Source of the DNA: Cupriavidus numazuensis
GTDB taxonomy: Bacteria > Pseudomonadota > Gammaproteobacteria > Burkholderiales > Burkholderiaceae
Direction of reading: 5' to 3'
NCBI RefSeq assembly: GCF_905397435.1
Contig: NZ_CAJPVI010000001.1
Coordinates: forward strand, 62,001-126,000
Length of the DNA stretch: 64,000 nt
Shown here: piece by piece, positions 1-11,853 of the stretch
Numbering within the stretch: position 1 is the first letter of the stretch
Layout: every line of letters begins with the position of its first letter
Notes under the pieces: model-generated
What the model saw: the letters and a program-made list of their open reading frames with translations, nothing else
What the model was told of the DNA's origin: nothing
Database searches by the model: none
Translations under genes and position numbers: made by a program

Positions 1-97
1 GCTCGGCCATGGTGTGGACGGCAACCAGCAATGCGGTGTCAGGCGTCACGGTGTAGAGCGTATTGCCCTTGATCTGGAGGATGTCGCTGACTTTCAT
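1..97 (-). CDS. CBS-domain protein, N-terminal part only
   Basis: The reverse strand from position 97 reads MKVSDILQIKGNTLYTVTP..., the typical beginning of a short Burkholderiales protein made of a pair of CBS domains. These domains bind adenosyl ligands and act as regulatory modules. A good ribosome binding site (GGAGAC, 5 nt before the ATG) fixes the start. Only 32 codons are present because the window ends. It is transcribed divergently from the sulfhydrylase gene. The family call rests on the N-terminal motif alone. Confidence 0.75.
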   Translation of the reverse strand, partial: MKVSDILQIKGNTLYTVTPDTALLVAVHTMAE

Positions 98-327
98 GTT
101 TGTCTCCGCTACCGGTGCCTGCGGCATGGCGCCCGATGGGGCCTGATGCCTGATATTTTCTGTTGCTGGGAAATTGGAATATGCGCGGGCAAGGGGGTGC
201 CCGTGCGCCGATCCTAGCCGAAATCGGCCGCATAAGTAAAGCACAGGCCGGTTTCCGGGCGGATGGCCCCACCGTCTCACGCACGGTGCTACGATGCAGC
301 CCGGAGACAACTCTCGCCCGAATCGCC

Positions 328-1638
328 ATGTCTGGTACCCGTTTTGACACGCTGGCGCTGCACGCCGGCGCCGCCCCCGACCCCGCCACCGGGGCCCGGG
401 CCACGCCCATCCACCTGAGCACCTCGTTCGTGTTCAAGGACAGCGAGCATGCCGCCTCGCTGTTCAACATGGAGCGCGCCGGCCACGTTTACTCGCGCAT
501 TTCCAACCCCACCGTGGCGGTGCTGGAAGAACGCATCGCCGCACTGGAAGGCGGCGCGGGCGCGATCGCGACTGCCTCGGGCCAGGCTGCGCTGCATCTG
601 GCCGTGGCCACGCTGATGGGCGCCGGCTCGCATATCGTTGCGTCCACCGCGTTGTATGGCGGCTCGCAAAACCTGCTGCACTACACGCTGCGCCGCTTCG
701 GCATCGAGACCACCTTCGTCAAGCCGCGCGACATCGACGGCTGGCGCGCCGCCATCCGTCCGAACACGCGCCTGCTGTTTGGCGAATCGCTCGGCAACCC
801 GGGCCTCGATGTGCTGGACATCCCGACGCTGGCCCAACTCGGCCAGGACAACGGCATTCCGCTGCTGGTCGATTCCACGTTCACCACGCCCTACCTGCTG
901 CGCCCGTTCGACCACGGCGCGGGCCTGCTCTACCATTCGGCCACCAAGTTCCTGGGCGGCCACGGCACCACCATCGGCGGCGTGCTCGTGGAAGGCGGCA
1001 CGTTCGATTTCGAGGCCTCCGGGCGCTTCCCCGAACTGTCGGAGCCGTATGAAGGCTTCCACAACATGGTCTTCACCGAGGAAAGCACGGTCGCCCCGTT
1101 CCTGCTGCGCGCGCGCCGCGAAGGCCTGCGCGACTTCGGCGCCTGCATGAACCCGATGGCCGCGTGGCAACTGCTGCAAGGCGTGGAAACGCTGCCGCTG
1201 CGCATGGCTCGCCATGTCGAGAACACCCGGCGCGTGGTGCAGTTCCTGGCCTCGAACCCGATGGTCGAATCGGTCGCGTATCCGGAACTGGAATCGCACC
1301 CCGACTACGAACTCGCCAAGCGCCTGCTGCCGCGCGGCTGTGGCGCGGTGTTCAGCTTCAACCTCAAGGGCAACCGCGAAGCCGGCAAGCGCTTCATCGA
1401 AAGCCTGTCGCTGTTCTCGCACCTGGCCAACGTCGGCGACGCGCGCTCGCTGGTGATCCACCCGGCCTCGACCACGCACTTCCGCATGGATGCCGCCGCG
1501 CTGCAGGCCGCCGGCATCACCGAGGGCACCATCCGCCTGTCGATCGGTCTGGAAGACGCCGACGACCTGATCGACGACCTCAAGCGCGGCCTGAAGGCCG
1601 CCGAGAAGGCCATGAGCGGCAAGGGAGGGCAAGCCTGA
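328..1638 (+). CDS. metY: O-acetyl/O-succinylhomoserine sulfhydrylase (PLP enzyme)
   Basis: A 436-residue enzyme of the Cys/Met metabolism PLP family. It is expected to make homocysteine from an acylated homoserine and sulfide in the cytoplasm. Visible signatures are YSRISNP (about 55-61), the PLP-ring aspartate in VDSTF (D182) and the Schiff-base lysine in SATKFLGG (K207). The start at 328 is chosen because homology begins at MSGTRFDTLALHAG; upstream in-frame codons do not resemble the family. The stop overlaps the next ATG (TGATG), so the hydrolase downstream is translationally coupled. Acetyl versus succinyl donor cannot be settled from sequence; the length fits MetY better than the roughly 400-residue MetZ. 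Confidence 0.88.
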   Translation: MSGTRFDTLALHAGAAPDPATGARATPIHLSTSFVFKDSEHAASLFNMERAGHVYSRISNPTVAVLEERIAALEGGAGAIATASGQAALHLAVATLMGAGSHIVASTALYGGSQNLLHYTLRRFGIETTFVKPRDIDGWRAAIRPNTRLLFGESLGNPGLDVLDIPTLAQLGQDNGIPLLVDSTFTTPYLLRPFDHGAGLLYHSATKFLGGHGTTIGGVLVEGGTFDFEASGRFPELSEPYEGFHNMVFTEESTVAPFLLRARREGLRDFGACMNPMAAWQLLQGVETLPLRMARHVENTRRVVQFLASNPMVESVAYPELESHPDYELAKRLLPRGCGAVFSFNLKGNREAGKRFIESLSLFSHLANVGDARSLVIHPASTTHFRMDAAALQAAGITEGTIRLSIGLEDADDLIDDLKRGLKAAEKAMSGKGGQA

Positions 1639-2462
1639 TGGAACTGAAGATCGCAGGCCAGCCGGCCTACGCCTATACCGGCGGCAAGCCGTTCGATCCC
1701 ACCCTGCCCTGCGCCGTGTTCGTGCACGGCGCGCAGAACGACCACAGCGTCTGGGCGCTGCAGACGCGCTGGTTCGCCAACCACGGCTTCTCGGTACTCG
1801 CGGTGGACCTGCCCGGCCATAACCGCAGCAAGGGTGCGCCGCTGGCAACCGTCGAAGAGATGGCCGACTGGGTCATGTCGCTGGTGGCTGCCGCAGGCGT
1901 GACCGCGCCCGCACTGGTGTTCGGCCACAGCATGGGCTCGCTGATCGCGCTCGAATGCGCGGCGCGCCACCCGCAGGCCGTGCGCGGCATCGGGCTGCTG
2001 GCGACGGCTTATCCGATGAAGGTATCCGATGCCTTGCTGGACGCCGCACTGAACCGCGAAGATCAGGCCATCGCCATGGTCAACGCGTGGTCGCATTCGA
2101 GCCTGGCCAACAAGCCGTCGTCCCCGGGACCCGGCGCGTGGATGCAGGGCGGCAGCCAGCGGTTGATGGAGCGAGTGTCGCGCAACAATCCGTCTGTCCA
2201 CGTGTTCCACAACGACTTCACGGCCTGCAATCGCTACGCGCATGGCGAGGAAGCTGCCGCGGCGCTGGCTTGCCCGGCGCTCTTCATCACGGGCAGCAAG
2301 GACATGATGACCTCGCCCAAGGCCGCGCAGGCGCTCGCTGCGAAGATGGCCAATGCCGGCATGGTATCGGTGCCTTGCGGCCACGCCATGATGGGTGAGC
2401 GGCCGGATGAAGTGCTCGACGCCCTCGCCGCCTTCGCACGCAAGGTGGTAGCCGCGCGCTGA
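1638..2462 (+). CDS. alpha/beta hydrolase
   Basis: A 274-residue alpha/beta-hydrolase fold protein. The oxyanion-hole motif HGAQND lies at 30-35, the nucleophile elbow GHSMGS contains S98, the acid is probably D222 in GSKDMM and the base H249 in CGHAMMG, so the triad looks intact. There is no signal peptide. AAGGGAGGG precedes the start and the ATG shares one base with the stop of the sulfhydrylase gene, so the pair forms a two-gene operon. This arrangement hints at an acyl-homoserine or thioester side reaction, but the substrate is unknown. A GCGGACGG/CCGTCCGC hairpin at 2475-2501 follows the gene but lacks a T tract. Confidence 0.85.
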   Translation: MELKIAGQPAYAYTGGKPFDPTLPCAVFVHGAQNDHSVWALQTRWFANHGFSVLAVDLPGHNRSKGAPLATVEEMADWVMSLVAAAGVTAPALVFGHSMGSLIALECAARHPQAVRGIGLLATAYPMKVSDALLDAALNREDQAIAMVNAWSHSSLANKPSSPGPGAWMQGGSQRLMERVSRNNPSVHVFHNDFTACNRYAHGEEAAAALACPALFITGSKDMMTSPKAAQALAAKMANAGMVSVPCGHAMMGERPDEVLDALAAFARKVVAAR

Positions 2463-2560
2463 GCGAACCCACCGGCGGACGGGCCGCGTGGCGCCGTCCG
2501 CACCTGCCGCGCCGGGCGGACTACACTTAGGCCTGTCAGAACAAGAATTCGGAGACAGCC

Positions 2561-2878
2561 ATGGCCGGCGCCCCCACGCGCGAATTCGAGAGCTTTGCGG
2601 CGTTCTACCCCTACTATCTGAGCGAACACCAGGACCGCACCTGCCGGCGCTTGCATTTCGCCGGCTCGACCGTGGCATTGCTTTGCCTGCTGATGCTGGT
2701 GGTTACCGGAAGTGCCTGGTGGCTGCTCGGCGCGGTACTGTCCGGTTACGCCTTTGCCTGGGTGGGGCACTTCGTGTTCGAGAAAAATCGCCCCGCTACG
2801 TTCCGCCACCCTTTCTACAGCCTGATGGGGGACTGGGTCATGTATGCGGATATCCTGCGGGGGCGGATTCCGTTCTGA
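2561..2878 (+). CDS. DUF962 / Mpo1-like membrane protein
   Basis: A 105-residue protein with two hydrophobic segments (about 32-50 and 52-70) and the family pattern of conserved histidines: YYLSEHQ near the N terminus, GHFVFEKNRPATFRHP in the middle, then SLMGDWVMYADIL. The yeast relative Mpo1 is a 2-hydroxy fatty acid dioxygenase; bacterial members are uncharacterised. A GGAGACA site precedes the ATG. It converges on the YihY-type gene with only 25 bp between stops. Confidence 0.85.
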   Translation: MAGAPTREFESFAAFYPYYLSEHQDRTCRRLHFAGSTVALLCLLMLVVTGSAWWLLGAVLSGYAFAWVGHFVFEKNRPATFRHPFYSLMGDWVMYADILRGRIPF

Positions 2879-2903
2879 ACACCCCGGCGGAGGCGTCGCC
2901 CTG

Positions 2904-4238
2904 CTATCCCCGCCTGCCCGGCGGGACCATCTCCAGGGCGGGTCGCGGTATCTCATTTGCCCCGTTCGCCAGCGGGTCAGCGGCAACCTGCTGCCTGAAC
3001 ACCACGTCCAGCGGCTGATCCAGCTGCGGATTGACCAGGATCGACTTGAGCACCTCGGCCCCCTGCAACTGCTGCGCCACCGCCGTGCGCGGCAAGCGCG
3101 GCAGGTTCAGCACCAGCCGGTCATACAAGGTCCGCAGCGTCACCTGCGACGGATCGCACAGCAGCGCCCAGTGCGCCTGCCCGCGTTCCTGCTGCAGCTT
3201 GCCGATCAGATGCATGGCCTTGAGCTTGCCGAGCAGCACGCCGAGGTAATCGGCCTCCACGCGCAGCTTGCGGCTCAGGTCCAGTTCCCCCACGCTGCGC
3301 GGAACTTCGTCGCGCGCCTTGTATAGCAGCAGCAGCACGCCGAGCGCATCGAAAAACTCACTGCCGGCGAAGGTACGCCGGCGCCAGTGACCTTGCCGCA
3401 CGACCGGAAGATTGGCGGCGATGGTGGCGCCCAGCAGCGTCACCAGCCAGCTCAGGTAGATCCACAGCAGAAAAATCGGCAGCGCCGCAAAGGTGCCATA
3501 GACCGCCGTGTACGTCGGGATATGCGTGATGAAATAGCCGAACCCACGCTTGGCGAACTCGAACGCGATGGCCGCGACAAGCCCGGCCGCGATGGCGTCG
3601 CGCCACTCGACATACGCGTTGGGGACCGCGGTATAGAGAAACGCGAACGCCAGCGCCGACAGCACGATAGGCGTCGCGCTGACCAGCAGCCCCAATCCGA
3701 TCGGCATATTGCCGACATAGCCGGCAGACACCGAGATCAGGTAAGAACTGATCGACAGGCTTGCGCCGATCAGCACCGGACCAAAAGTCAGTACGGCCCA
3801 GAACATCAGCACGCGCTGCGCGAACGGTCTGCGCTGCTTGACGCGCCAGATCCCGTTGAGCGCGTCTTCAACCGTCAGCATGGTCAGCACCGATGTCAGC
3901 ATCAGGCCGCCAAGACCCATGGCCGTCAGGCCGCGCGCGCTCTTGGAAAACTGGCCGAGATAGCGCGAGATCGATTCGCTGACGTTGCCGGGAATCAGGT
4001 TCTGGAACAGGAAGGTCTCGATGTCCGAGCGGAATTCGCGAAACACCGGGAACGCGGCCAGCAAGGCGAAGGCCACGGTCAGCACCGGCACGACCGACAG
4101 GAAGGTGGTGAAAGTGAGACTGGCGGCAACCTGGGGCAGGCGGCCTTCGCCCGCGCGGCGCAGCGCGTAGCGCGAGAGCGCGCGCAGCTTCTGCAGACTC
4201 CATTCCCTGCGCAGGCGGGCAACGCGGGTTCCAAACAT
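2904..4238 (-). CDS. YihY/BrkB-family inner membrane protein
   Basis: A 444-residue protein with the YihY family signature. The first 300 residues hold about six membrane segments and the LTFTTFLSVVPVL motif after a basic amphipathic start. A C-terminal cytosolic stretch of about 130 residues resembles the winged-helix extension seen in betaproteobacterial members. The family was once annotated as ribonuclease BN; that assignment was wrong and the function is still unclear. The start at 4238 (MFGTRV) has AGGAGCC upstream. A longer reading to 4304 is possible but has no site. Confidence 0.85.
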   Translation of the reverse strand: MFGTRVARLRREWSLQKLRALSRYALRRAGEGRLPQVAASLTFTTFLSVVPVLTVAFALLAAFPVFREFRSDIETFLFQNLIPGNVSESISRYLGQFSKSARGLTAMGLGGLMLTSVLTMLTVEDALNGIWRVKQRRPFAQRVLMFWAVLTFGPVLIGASLSISSYLISVSAGYVGNMPIGLGLLVSATPIVLSALAFAFLYTAVPNAYVEWRDAIAAGLVAAIAFEFAKRGFGYFITHIPTYTAVYGTFAALPIFLLWIYLSWLVTLLGATIAANLPVVRQGHWRRRTFAGSEFFDALGVLLLLYKARDEVPRSVGELDLSRKLRVEADYLGVLLGKLKAMHLIGKLQQERGQAHWALLCDPSQVTLRTLYDRLVLNLPRLPRTAVAQQLQGAEVLKSILVNPQLDQPLDVVFRQQVAADPLANGANEIPRPALEMVPPGRRG

Positions 4239-4284
4239 GCGGCAGCAGGCTCCTGTGTGGTGATGTGGATAGGGGGTGGCCCCG

Positions 4285-5397
<1,113 letters not shown>

Positions 5398-5414
5398 ACG
5401 CATCCGGACACGAC

Positions 5415-6833
5415 ATGCCTGCCTCGCACCACGATTCCTTCCTCGATCTCTGCCGCGCCGCACTCGGCTCCCAGCATGTGCTGACCGATGCCACCGACAA
5501 GGCGCCCTACCTGACGGACTGGCGCAAGCGCTACACCGGCGATGCCATTGCCGTACTGCGCCCCGCCAATACCGAGGAAGTCGCCGCTGCGGTGCATGCG
5601 TGCCACGCCCACAAGATCGCCGTGGTGCCGCAGGGCGGCAATACCGGCCTGTGCGGTGGCGCTACGCCGGCCACGACGGATTCCGTGGTGATCTCGCTGC
5701 AGCGGCTGAACCGCGTACGGCAGGTCGATCCGCTCAATAACACCGTCACGGTCGAATCCGGCGTCGTGCTGCAGCATCTGCAGGACGTGGCGCACGAACA
5801 CGGCAGGCTGTTTCCGCTGAGTCTCGCGGCCGAGGGTAGCTGCACCATCGGCGGCAACCTGTCCACGAACGCGGGCGGCACCGCGGTGCTGCGCTACGGT
5901 AATACCCGCGAACTCTGCCTGGGGCTGGAAGTCGTGACGCCGAAGGGCGAAATCTGGCACGGCCTGCGCGGCCTGCGCAAGGACAACACGGGCTATGACC
6001 TGCGCGATTTGTTCATCGGCGCCGAAGGCACGCTCGGCATCATTACGGCTGCGGTCATGAAGCTGTTTCCGCTGCCACGCGCAAGCGTTACGGCGCTGGC
6101 CGCCGTGGCGAGCCCGCGTGCGGCGCTGGCGCTGCTGGCTATCGCGCAAACGCACGCCGGGGCCATGCTGACCGGCTTCGAGCTGATGTCCGCGCTGAGC
6201 ATGCAGCTCGTCACCTCGCACTTCCCGCAGCTGCGCTACCCGTTTTCGGAGGTGCATCCGCAACTCGTGCTGATGGAGCTGTCCGATAGCGAAAGCGAAG
6301 ACCACGCGCGCGCGATCTTCGAAAAGCTGATGCAGGTTGCCTTCGACGCCGGCGTGGTCGTCGACGCCGCAGTGGCCGAATCCGTGCAGCAGTCGCGCGA
6401 TTTCTGGAACCTGCGTGAACACATTCCGCTTGCGCAGGTCGAGGAAGGCAAGAACATCAAGCACGACATCGCCGTGCCTGTGTCGCGCGTGGCCGACTTC
6501 ATCGAGACGACCGACGCGCTCTTGCAGGTGTCGTTCCCCGGTGCGCGCATGGTGACCTTCGGCCACCTTGGCGACGGTAACCTGCACTACAACGTATCGC
6601 CGCCGGCTGGCGTCGATCATGACGACTTCCTGCGCAACCAGGACGCCGTCAACCGCGTCGTGCACGACAGCGTGCATTCCCACGGCGGCTCGATCTCCGC
6701 CGAGCACGGCCTGGGCCAGCTCAAGCGCGAAGAGAACCGCCTCTACAAGAGCGAGGTAGAGCTGACGATGATGCGTGCCATCAAGCAGGCACTGGACCCG
6801 CAGGGGCTGATGAACCCCGGCAAGGTCATCTGA
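5415..6833 (+). CDS. FAD-binding oxidase/dehydrogenase, GlcD/D2HGDH type
   Basis: A 472-residue flavoprotein with a PCMH-type FAD domain in the first half (PQGGNTGLCGG about 72-82, EGSCTIGGNLSTNAGG about 140-155) and a FAD-oxidase C domain (TFGHLGDGNLHYN, then SAEHGLGQLKR). This architecture oxidises D-2-hydroxy acids such as D-lactate, glycolate or D-2-hydroxyglutarate. No iron-sulfur partner gene follows, which argues for a single-subunit D2HGDH-like enzyme rather than GlcDEF. It lies 17 bp after DUF2069. Its stop overlaps the end of the convergent amidohydrolase gene by 8 bp. Confidence 0.88.
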   Translation: MPASHHDSFLDLCRAALGSQHVLTDATDKAPYLTDWRKRYTGDAIAVLRPANTEEVAAAVHACHAHKIAVVPQGGNTGLCGGATPATTDSVVISLQRLNRVRQVDPLNNTVTVESGVVLQHLQDVAHEHGRLFPLSLAAEGSCTIGGNLSTNAGGTAVLRYGNTRELCLGLEVVTPKGEIWHGLRGLRKDNTGYDLRDLFIGAEGTLGIITAAVMKLFPLPRASVTALAAVASPRAALALLAIAQTHAGAMLTGFELMSALSMQLVTSHFPQLRYPFSEVHPQLVLMELSDSESEDHARAIFEKLMQVAFDAGVVVDAAVAESVQQSRDFWNLREHIPLAQVEEGKNIKHDIAVPVSRVADFIETTDALLQVSFPGARMVTFGHLGDGNLHYNVSPPAGVDHDDFLRNQDAVNRVVHDSVHSHGGSISAEHGLGQLKREENRLYKSEVELTMMRAIKQALDPQGLMNPGKVI

Positions 6834-7680
6834 ACGCCGGCACCTGGCTGCGCACATAGGCGGCCACGACCTCCAGCAGCAGGTCGAGGTGCGCGCGCAG
6901 CCTCGCAAACCCTTCGCTGCGGACAAATCGTGCCTCGTCCAGATACAGCGCGCGATTGACCTCGATCTGCAAGCTGTGCCGGCCGCGCGCAGGGTCCGAG
7001 TAGGCGCCGATCAGCTCGGCGCCTTTGTATGGCCAGTTGACCGACACGTTGTAGCCGAGTTCGCGCAGGCACCCCGCCACCACTTCGATGAACTCGGCCG
7101 AACTGGTCTTGCCGTCCTGGTTGCTCACCACGAAATCCGGCCGCGCGGCGCCGTTGTCGATATTCATCGCATTGCCGCGCGACTTCATCGAATGGCAGTC
7201 GATATGCCAGACCGCGCCGAACTGCGCGTGCTGCGTGCAGATCAAACCGGCAATCGCGGCGTGATACGGATCGTAATACCGCTTGAGCAGTTGCTCGGCG
7301 AATGCGGCCGGCAGCCTGCATGCATAGACCGGCACGCCCGGCAGTGCCAGCCGGCGTAGTACGCCCATGCCTCTGCGGGCCTTGTCACTGGGGCGCAGCG
7401 GATACGGCATCTGTCCTTCCAGCAGATCGGGGTCCAGGTCGTCGCGCGCGCGGTTGGCATCCACCAGCCAGCGCGGAAAGCCCGCGTGCAGCAGCGTGCC
7501 GCCGACTTGCGGTACGTGGCCGAAGAGTTCTTCGACATAGGCGTCCCAGCCGGTGAGCAACTGGTCCGGGGTCGCCGACATCGGCAGGATCTCGTCGTGA
7601 TGGAGACCGCTGTGCGGAGAATCCACCACCAGCGGCAAGGCAGCGACGACAGGTTCGATCAGGGTGTAGGGATGGGGCAT
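6826..7680 (-). CDS. hutG: N-formylglutamate amidohydrolase family protein
   Basis: A 284-residue protein of the N-formylglutamate deformylase family (DSPHSGLHH about 20-28, DANRARDDLD about 74-83, WHIDCHSMKS about 158-167, LQIEVNRALYL about 236-246). The His/Glu/Asp residues in these motifs are the expected zinc ligands and catalytic groups. It is the last gene of a minus-strand run of ABC transporter and porin genes, with no other histidine-degradation gene nearby. It may therefore act on an imported N-acyl amino acid rather than in the hut pathway. The symbol indicates family only. Confidence 0.8.
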   Translation of the reverse strand: MPHPYTLIEPVVAALPLVVDSPHSGLHHDEILPMSATPDQLLTGWDAYVEELFGHVPQVGGTLLHAGFPRWLVDANRARDDLDPDLLEGQMPYPLRPSDKARRGMGVLRRLALPGVPVYACRLPAAFAEQLLKRYYDPYHAAIAGLICTQHAQFGAVWHIDCHSMKSRGNAMNIDNGAARPDFVVSNQDGKTSSAEFIEVVAGCLRELGYNVSVNWPYKGAELIGAYSDPARGRHSLQIEVNRALYLDEARFVRSEGFARLRAHLDLLLEVVAAYVRSQVPAFR

Positions 7681-7732
7681 GTAACGGACAGACGGGTACG
7701 AAATGGCGGTACGGCGGGCGGCGCGCGGCCGC

Positions 7733-8761
7733 TCAGAACTTGTGCTGGATGCCGATGCCGTAGGTCACCACGGTATCTCCGGCCTTGCGGTTGTTGCCGT
7801 CTTCGTAGTCGAAGAAGACGTAAGGCATGGTGCGCTTGCTGAGGCGGTAGCCATAGCCGGCCTGCGCCTTGCGCAGCCTGCCGCTGGTGCTGTTCTGCAC
7901 GTCGCGCTCCATGTAGTTCACGGTCAGGCTGTGCGCGCCGTATGGAACCGTGAAGCCGGCGAGCCAGTAGCGCACGTCGGTGCGCGTACTGGCCGTGCCG
8001 ACATAGCGGTCACGCCCGTACACGCCGTACACGTTGACGAACTTGAAGTCATAGGCGGCCGTGGCCTGCATCTTGTCGCGGAAATCATTGGCGACGAGTC
8101 CGCCGGTCTTGGCATCGCGCGAATAGCCCAGGCCCGCGGAGAAGTTGCCCGAGGCATAGTTCAGCCCCGTGTCGTACTGGCGGAAATCGTCCTCGAACTT
8201 GACCGGCGAATTGGCATTAGGCGTAGCAGGATCCGGCCCGGCCAGGTTGACGCGCGCACGCAGCGAGAAGCCGCCGAAATCTGGCGTCGCGTAGCCAAGC
8301 GCGTTCGATACGCGGTTGCGCGCGTTGAGCACCTTGGTGCCGATGGCGGTGGCGCCGGCATCGTGGATCACGAAATCGACGTTCTGCGTGATTTGCGAAT
8401 AGATCGGCGAACCGACCGACGTCGCGGAATCGAGCCGCCCCAGCGCAAACGCGCCAAACACGCCGCTCAGGCCAACAAAGGCATTGCGGAACTGCGGATT
8501 GGTGGGAGTGCCGTTGTCAGCCTGGAAGCCTTGCTCCAGGCCGAAATCCGCACGCAGCGAACCGCCAAGGTCCTCGTTGCCGCGCATGCCCCAGCGCGAT
8601 GCGTTGTCCACCATCTGCGCCGCATTGCCGCGCGGACCGCGCTGATATTCGATATCGGTATCGATGCGACCGTAGAGCGTCATGGCGGCGTCCGCGCCGG
8701 CCGATGCTGCCAGCAGTGCGGCGCCCATGCACGCTCGTCCAATGAAACTGAATGACTTCAT
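7733..8761 (-). CDS. Gram-negative outer-membrane porin
   Basis: A 342-residue trimeric porin of the betaproteobacterial general type. The signal peptide is MKSFSFIGRACMGAALL... with cleavage after about residue 24 (GADA|AMTLYGRID). The first strand TLYGRIDTDIEY and the terminal phenylalanine (QHKF) are diagnostic of OmpC-like barrels. AAGGAGAACAGC precedes the ATG at 8761. It lies between an ABC transporter operon and the amidohydrolase on the same strand, suggesting it provides outer-membrane entry for the same solute. Confidence 0.92.
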   Translation of the reverse strand: MKSFSFIGRACMGAALLAASAGADAAMTLYGRIDTDIEYQRGPRGNAAQMVDNASRWGMRGNEDLGGSLRADFGLEQGFQADNGTPTNPQFRNAFVGLSGVFGAFALGRLDSATSVGSPIYSQITQNVDFVIHDAGATAIGTKVLNARNRVSNALGYATPDFGGFSLRARVNLAGPDPATPNANSPVKFEDDFRQYDTGLNYASGNFSAGLGYSRDAKTGGLVANDFRDKMQATAAYDFKFVNVYGVYGRDRYVGTASTRTDVRYWLAGFTVPYGAHSLTVNYMERDVQNSTSGRLRKAQAGYGYRLSKRTMPYVFFDYEDGNNRKAGDTVVTYGIGIQHKF

Positions 8762-8905
8762 GCTGTTCTCCTTCTCCCTTTTTGCGAAACAACCCCGCCG
8801 CCATGCGCCACGCTTCATGAGCGCGAGCGCCGCCCTCCGCGCCGTTGACCGGAACGGATGCCATGCGGCAAACCCCGTGGAATGCGCCGCCGTGGCGGCG
8901 CGCGA

Positions 8906-9891
8906 TCAGGCCGCCTTCATCTGGCCTGTTTCGTTGAGGTGGCACGCCGACACGCGGCCGCCACCGATATCGCGCAACAGCGGCACCTCCGCTGCGCACC
9001 GCGCGCTCGCATGCGGGCAACGCGGATGGAACGCGCAGCCGGACGGCGGCGCGAGCGGACTAGGCAACTCGCCCTGGATCGGCTGGTGGCTCGCGGAGCT
9101 GCCGTCGAGGCGCGGCGCGTCGGCCAGCAGCGCGCGCGTGTAGGGATGGCTGGGTTGCGCAAAGACCATGCGCGCATCGCCCATTTCGACGATGCGGCCC
9201 AGGTACATGATCACCACGCGGTCCGACATGTGCTCCACCACCGCAAGGTTGTGGCTGATGAAGACGTAGGTCAGGTCCTGCTGCCGGCGCAGGTCCATGA
9301 ACAGGTTGATGACCTGGGCCTGCACCGAGACGTCGAGCGCGGACACGGCCTCGTCGCACACCACAAGACGCGGCTGCAAGGCGAGTGCGCGCGCAATGGC
9401 CACGCGCTGGCGCTGGCCGCCGGAGAACTCGTGCGGATAGCGTTCGGCATACGAGGCATCGAGCCCGACCATCGCAAGCATTTCACGTGCAAAAGTCGCC
9501 GCCTGCCCGCGTCCGATCAGCCCGTGATGCAACGCCCCTTCCGTGATGGCCTGGCCGATGCGCAGGCGCGGGTTGAGCGATGCATAAGGGTTCTGGAACA
9601 CCATCTGCACCGCCAGGTGGTAGGACGCGGTGGACGTGTCTGCGCGCTCGCCTTCCCACAGCACATCGCCGCCACTGGGCGCGAGCAGACCGGCAAGCAT
9701 GCGGCCCAGCGTCGATTTTCCGCAGCCGGACTCGCCAACCACGCCCAGCACTTCACCCTTGTGAACCTGCAGTGAGACATCATTGACCGCATGCACCGCT
9801 GGCTGTGCACTGCCGCGTCCCGTCACGCGGCGAATGAGGCCTGGCTTCTGGGAAAACTGCTTCTGCAGATGGCGCGCTTCGAGCAGGACAG

Positions 9892-9895
<4 letters not shown>
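8906..9895 (-). CDS. dppF: peptide/nickel-type ABC transporter ATPase 2
   Basis: A 329-residue OppF/DppF-type ATPase. Walker A GESGCGKST, signature FSGGQRQR, Walker B VVCDEAVSALD and the C-terminal oligopeptide-transporter domain with its cysteine cluster (CAFHPRCPHASARC) are present. It couples ATP hydrolysis to import through the DppBC-like permeases. The start overlaps the stop of the first ATPase gene by four bases (ATGA), so the two are translated together. Substrate unknown. Confidence 0.92.
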
Positions 9896-10854
<959 letters not shown>

Positions 10855-10865
10855 GATTTCTCTCC

Positions 10866-11816
10866 TCAGCCCTCGTTGCGCGGGTTGAGCACGCGGCGCA
10901 GCCGGTCGCCCACCAGGTTGATGGCGCCGATCAGCAGCACCAGCGCCACGCCCGGGAAAATGCTGATCCAGTACTTGTTCGACAGCATGTATTCGAAGCC
11001 ATTGGCGATCAGCATGCCCAGCGACGGCTGCGTGCGCGGCAGGCCAATGCCTAGGAAGCTCATGGTCGCTTCCAGCGTGATCGCGTGCGCGATCTGCAGC
11101 GTCGCGGTCACCACCAGCGGTGCCATGCAGTTCGGCAGGATGTGGCGGAACATCACACGCCACGCGGGCAGCCCCTGGCCGAGCGCCGCTTCGACGTAGT
11201 CCTTGCGCCGCTCGACCTGTGCCGATGCGCGCACGGTCCGCGCGAAGTACGCCCATTGCACGATCACCAGCGCCATCAGCGTCTTGTCCACGCCCTGCCC
11301 GAGCACCGCCAGCAGGATCAGCGCGACGAGAATCGCCGGCAGGCTCAGCTGCAGGTCCACGATGCGCATGATCACCGCGTCGACCACGCCGCCGCAGTAG
11401 GCTGCGATCAGGCCGATCGCCGCACCCAGCACAAGCGCCACCACGGCGCTGATCACACCGACGCCAACACTGATGCGGATGCCATAGAAGATGGCACTGA
11501 CCAGGTCTCGCCCTGCACCGTCGGTGCCGAGCCAGTAGCGCATCTGGCCGTCATAGCCAACCGCGCCGGGCGGCAGTTCGGAATCGATGACGGACACGGT
11601 GGCCAGGTCATATGGATTCTGCGGGCTGATCACGCCGGCGAACACGGCGACCAGCATGAGCGCCAGCAAGAGCGCCAGCGCTGCCGCCGCCACGCGGTTG
11701 CGTGCGAAGCGTGAGAGAAAAGACGGCCGATGCGGCCGCGCGGACGCTGTGCCCGGCGCGTTCACAGACGCCAGCGGCGCACCCGTCGTACCGGGTTCAG
11801 TTGCAGGGATGGACAT
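10866..11816 (-). CDS. dppC: peptide-type ABC transporter permease 2
   Basis: A 316-residue inner-membrane permease of the DppC/OppC type with a proline-rich cytosolic start (about 1-35), six membrane segments and the EAA loop around EAALGQGLPAWRVMFRHILPN. It pairs with the DppB-like permease encoded just upstream. Confidence 0.92.
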   Translation of the reverse strand: MSIPATEPGTTGAPLASVNAPGTASARPHRPSFLSRFARNRVAAAALALLLALMLVAVFAGVISPQNPYDLATVSVIDSELPPGAVGYDGQMRYWLGTDGAGRDLVSAIFYGIRISVGVGVISAVVALVLGAAIGLIAAYCGGVVDAVIMRIVDLQLSLPAILVALILLAVLGQGVDKTLMALVIVQWAYFARTVRASAQVERRKDYVEAALGQGLPAWRVMFRHILPNCMAPLVVTATLQIAHAITLEATMSFLGIGLPRTQPSLGMLIANGFEYMLSNKYWISIFPGVALVLLIGAINLVGDRLRRVLNPRNEG

Positions 11817-11853
11817 CGGGAAACTTGGCGAATGACAGGTTCAGGAAAAAGGC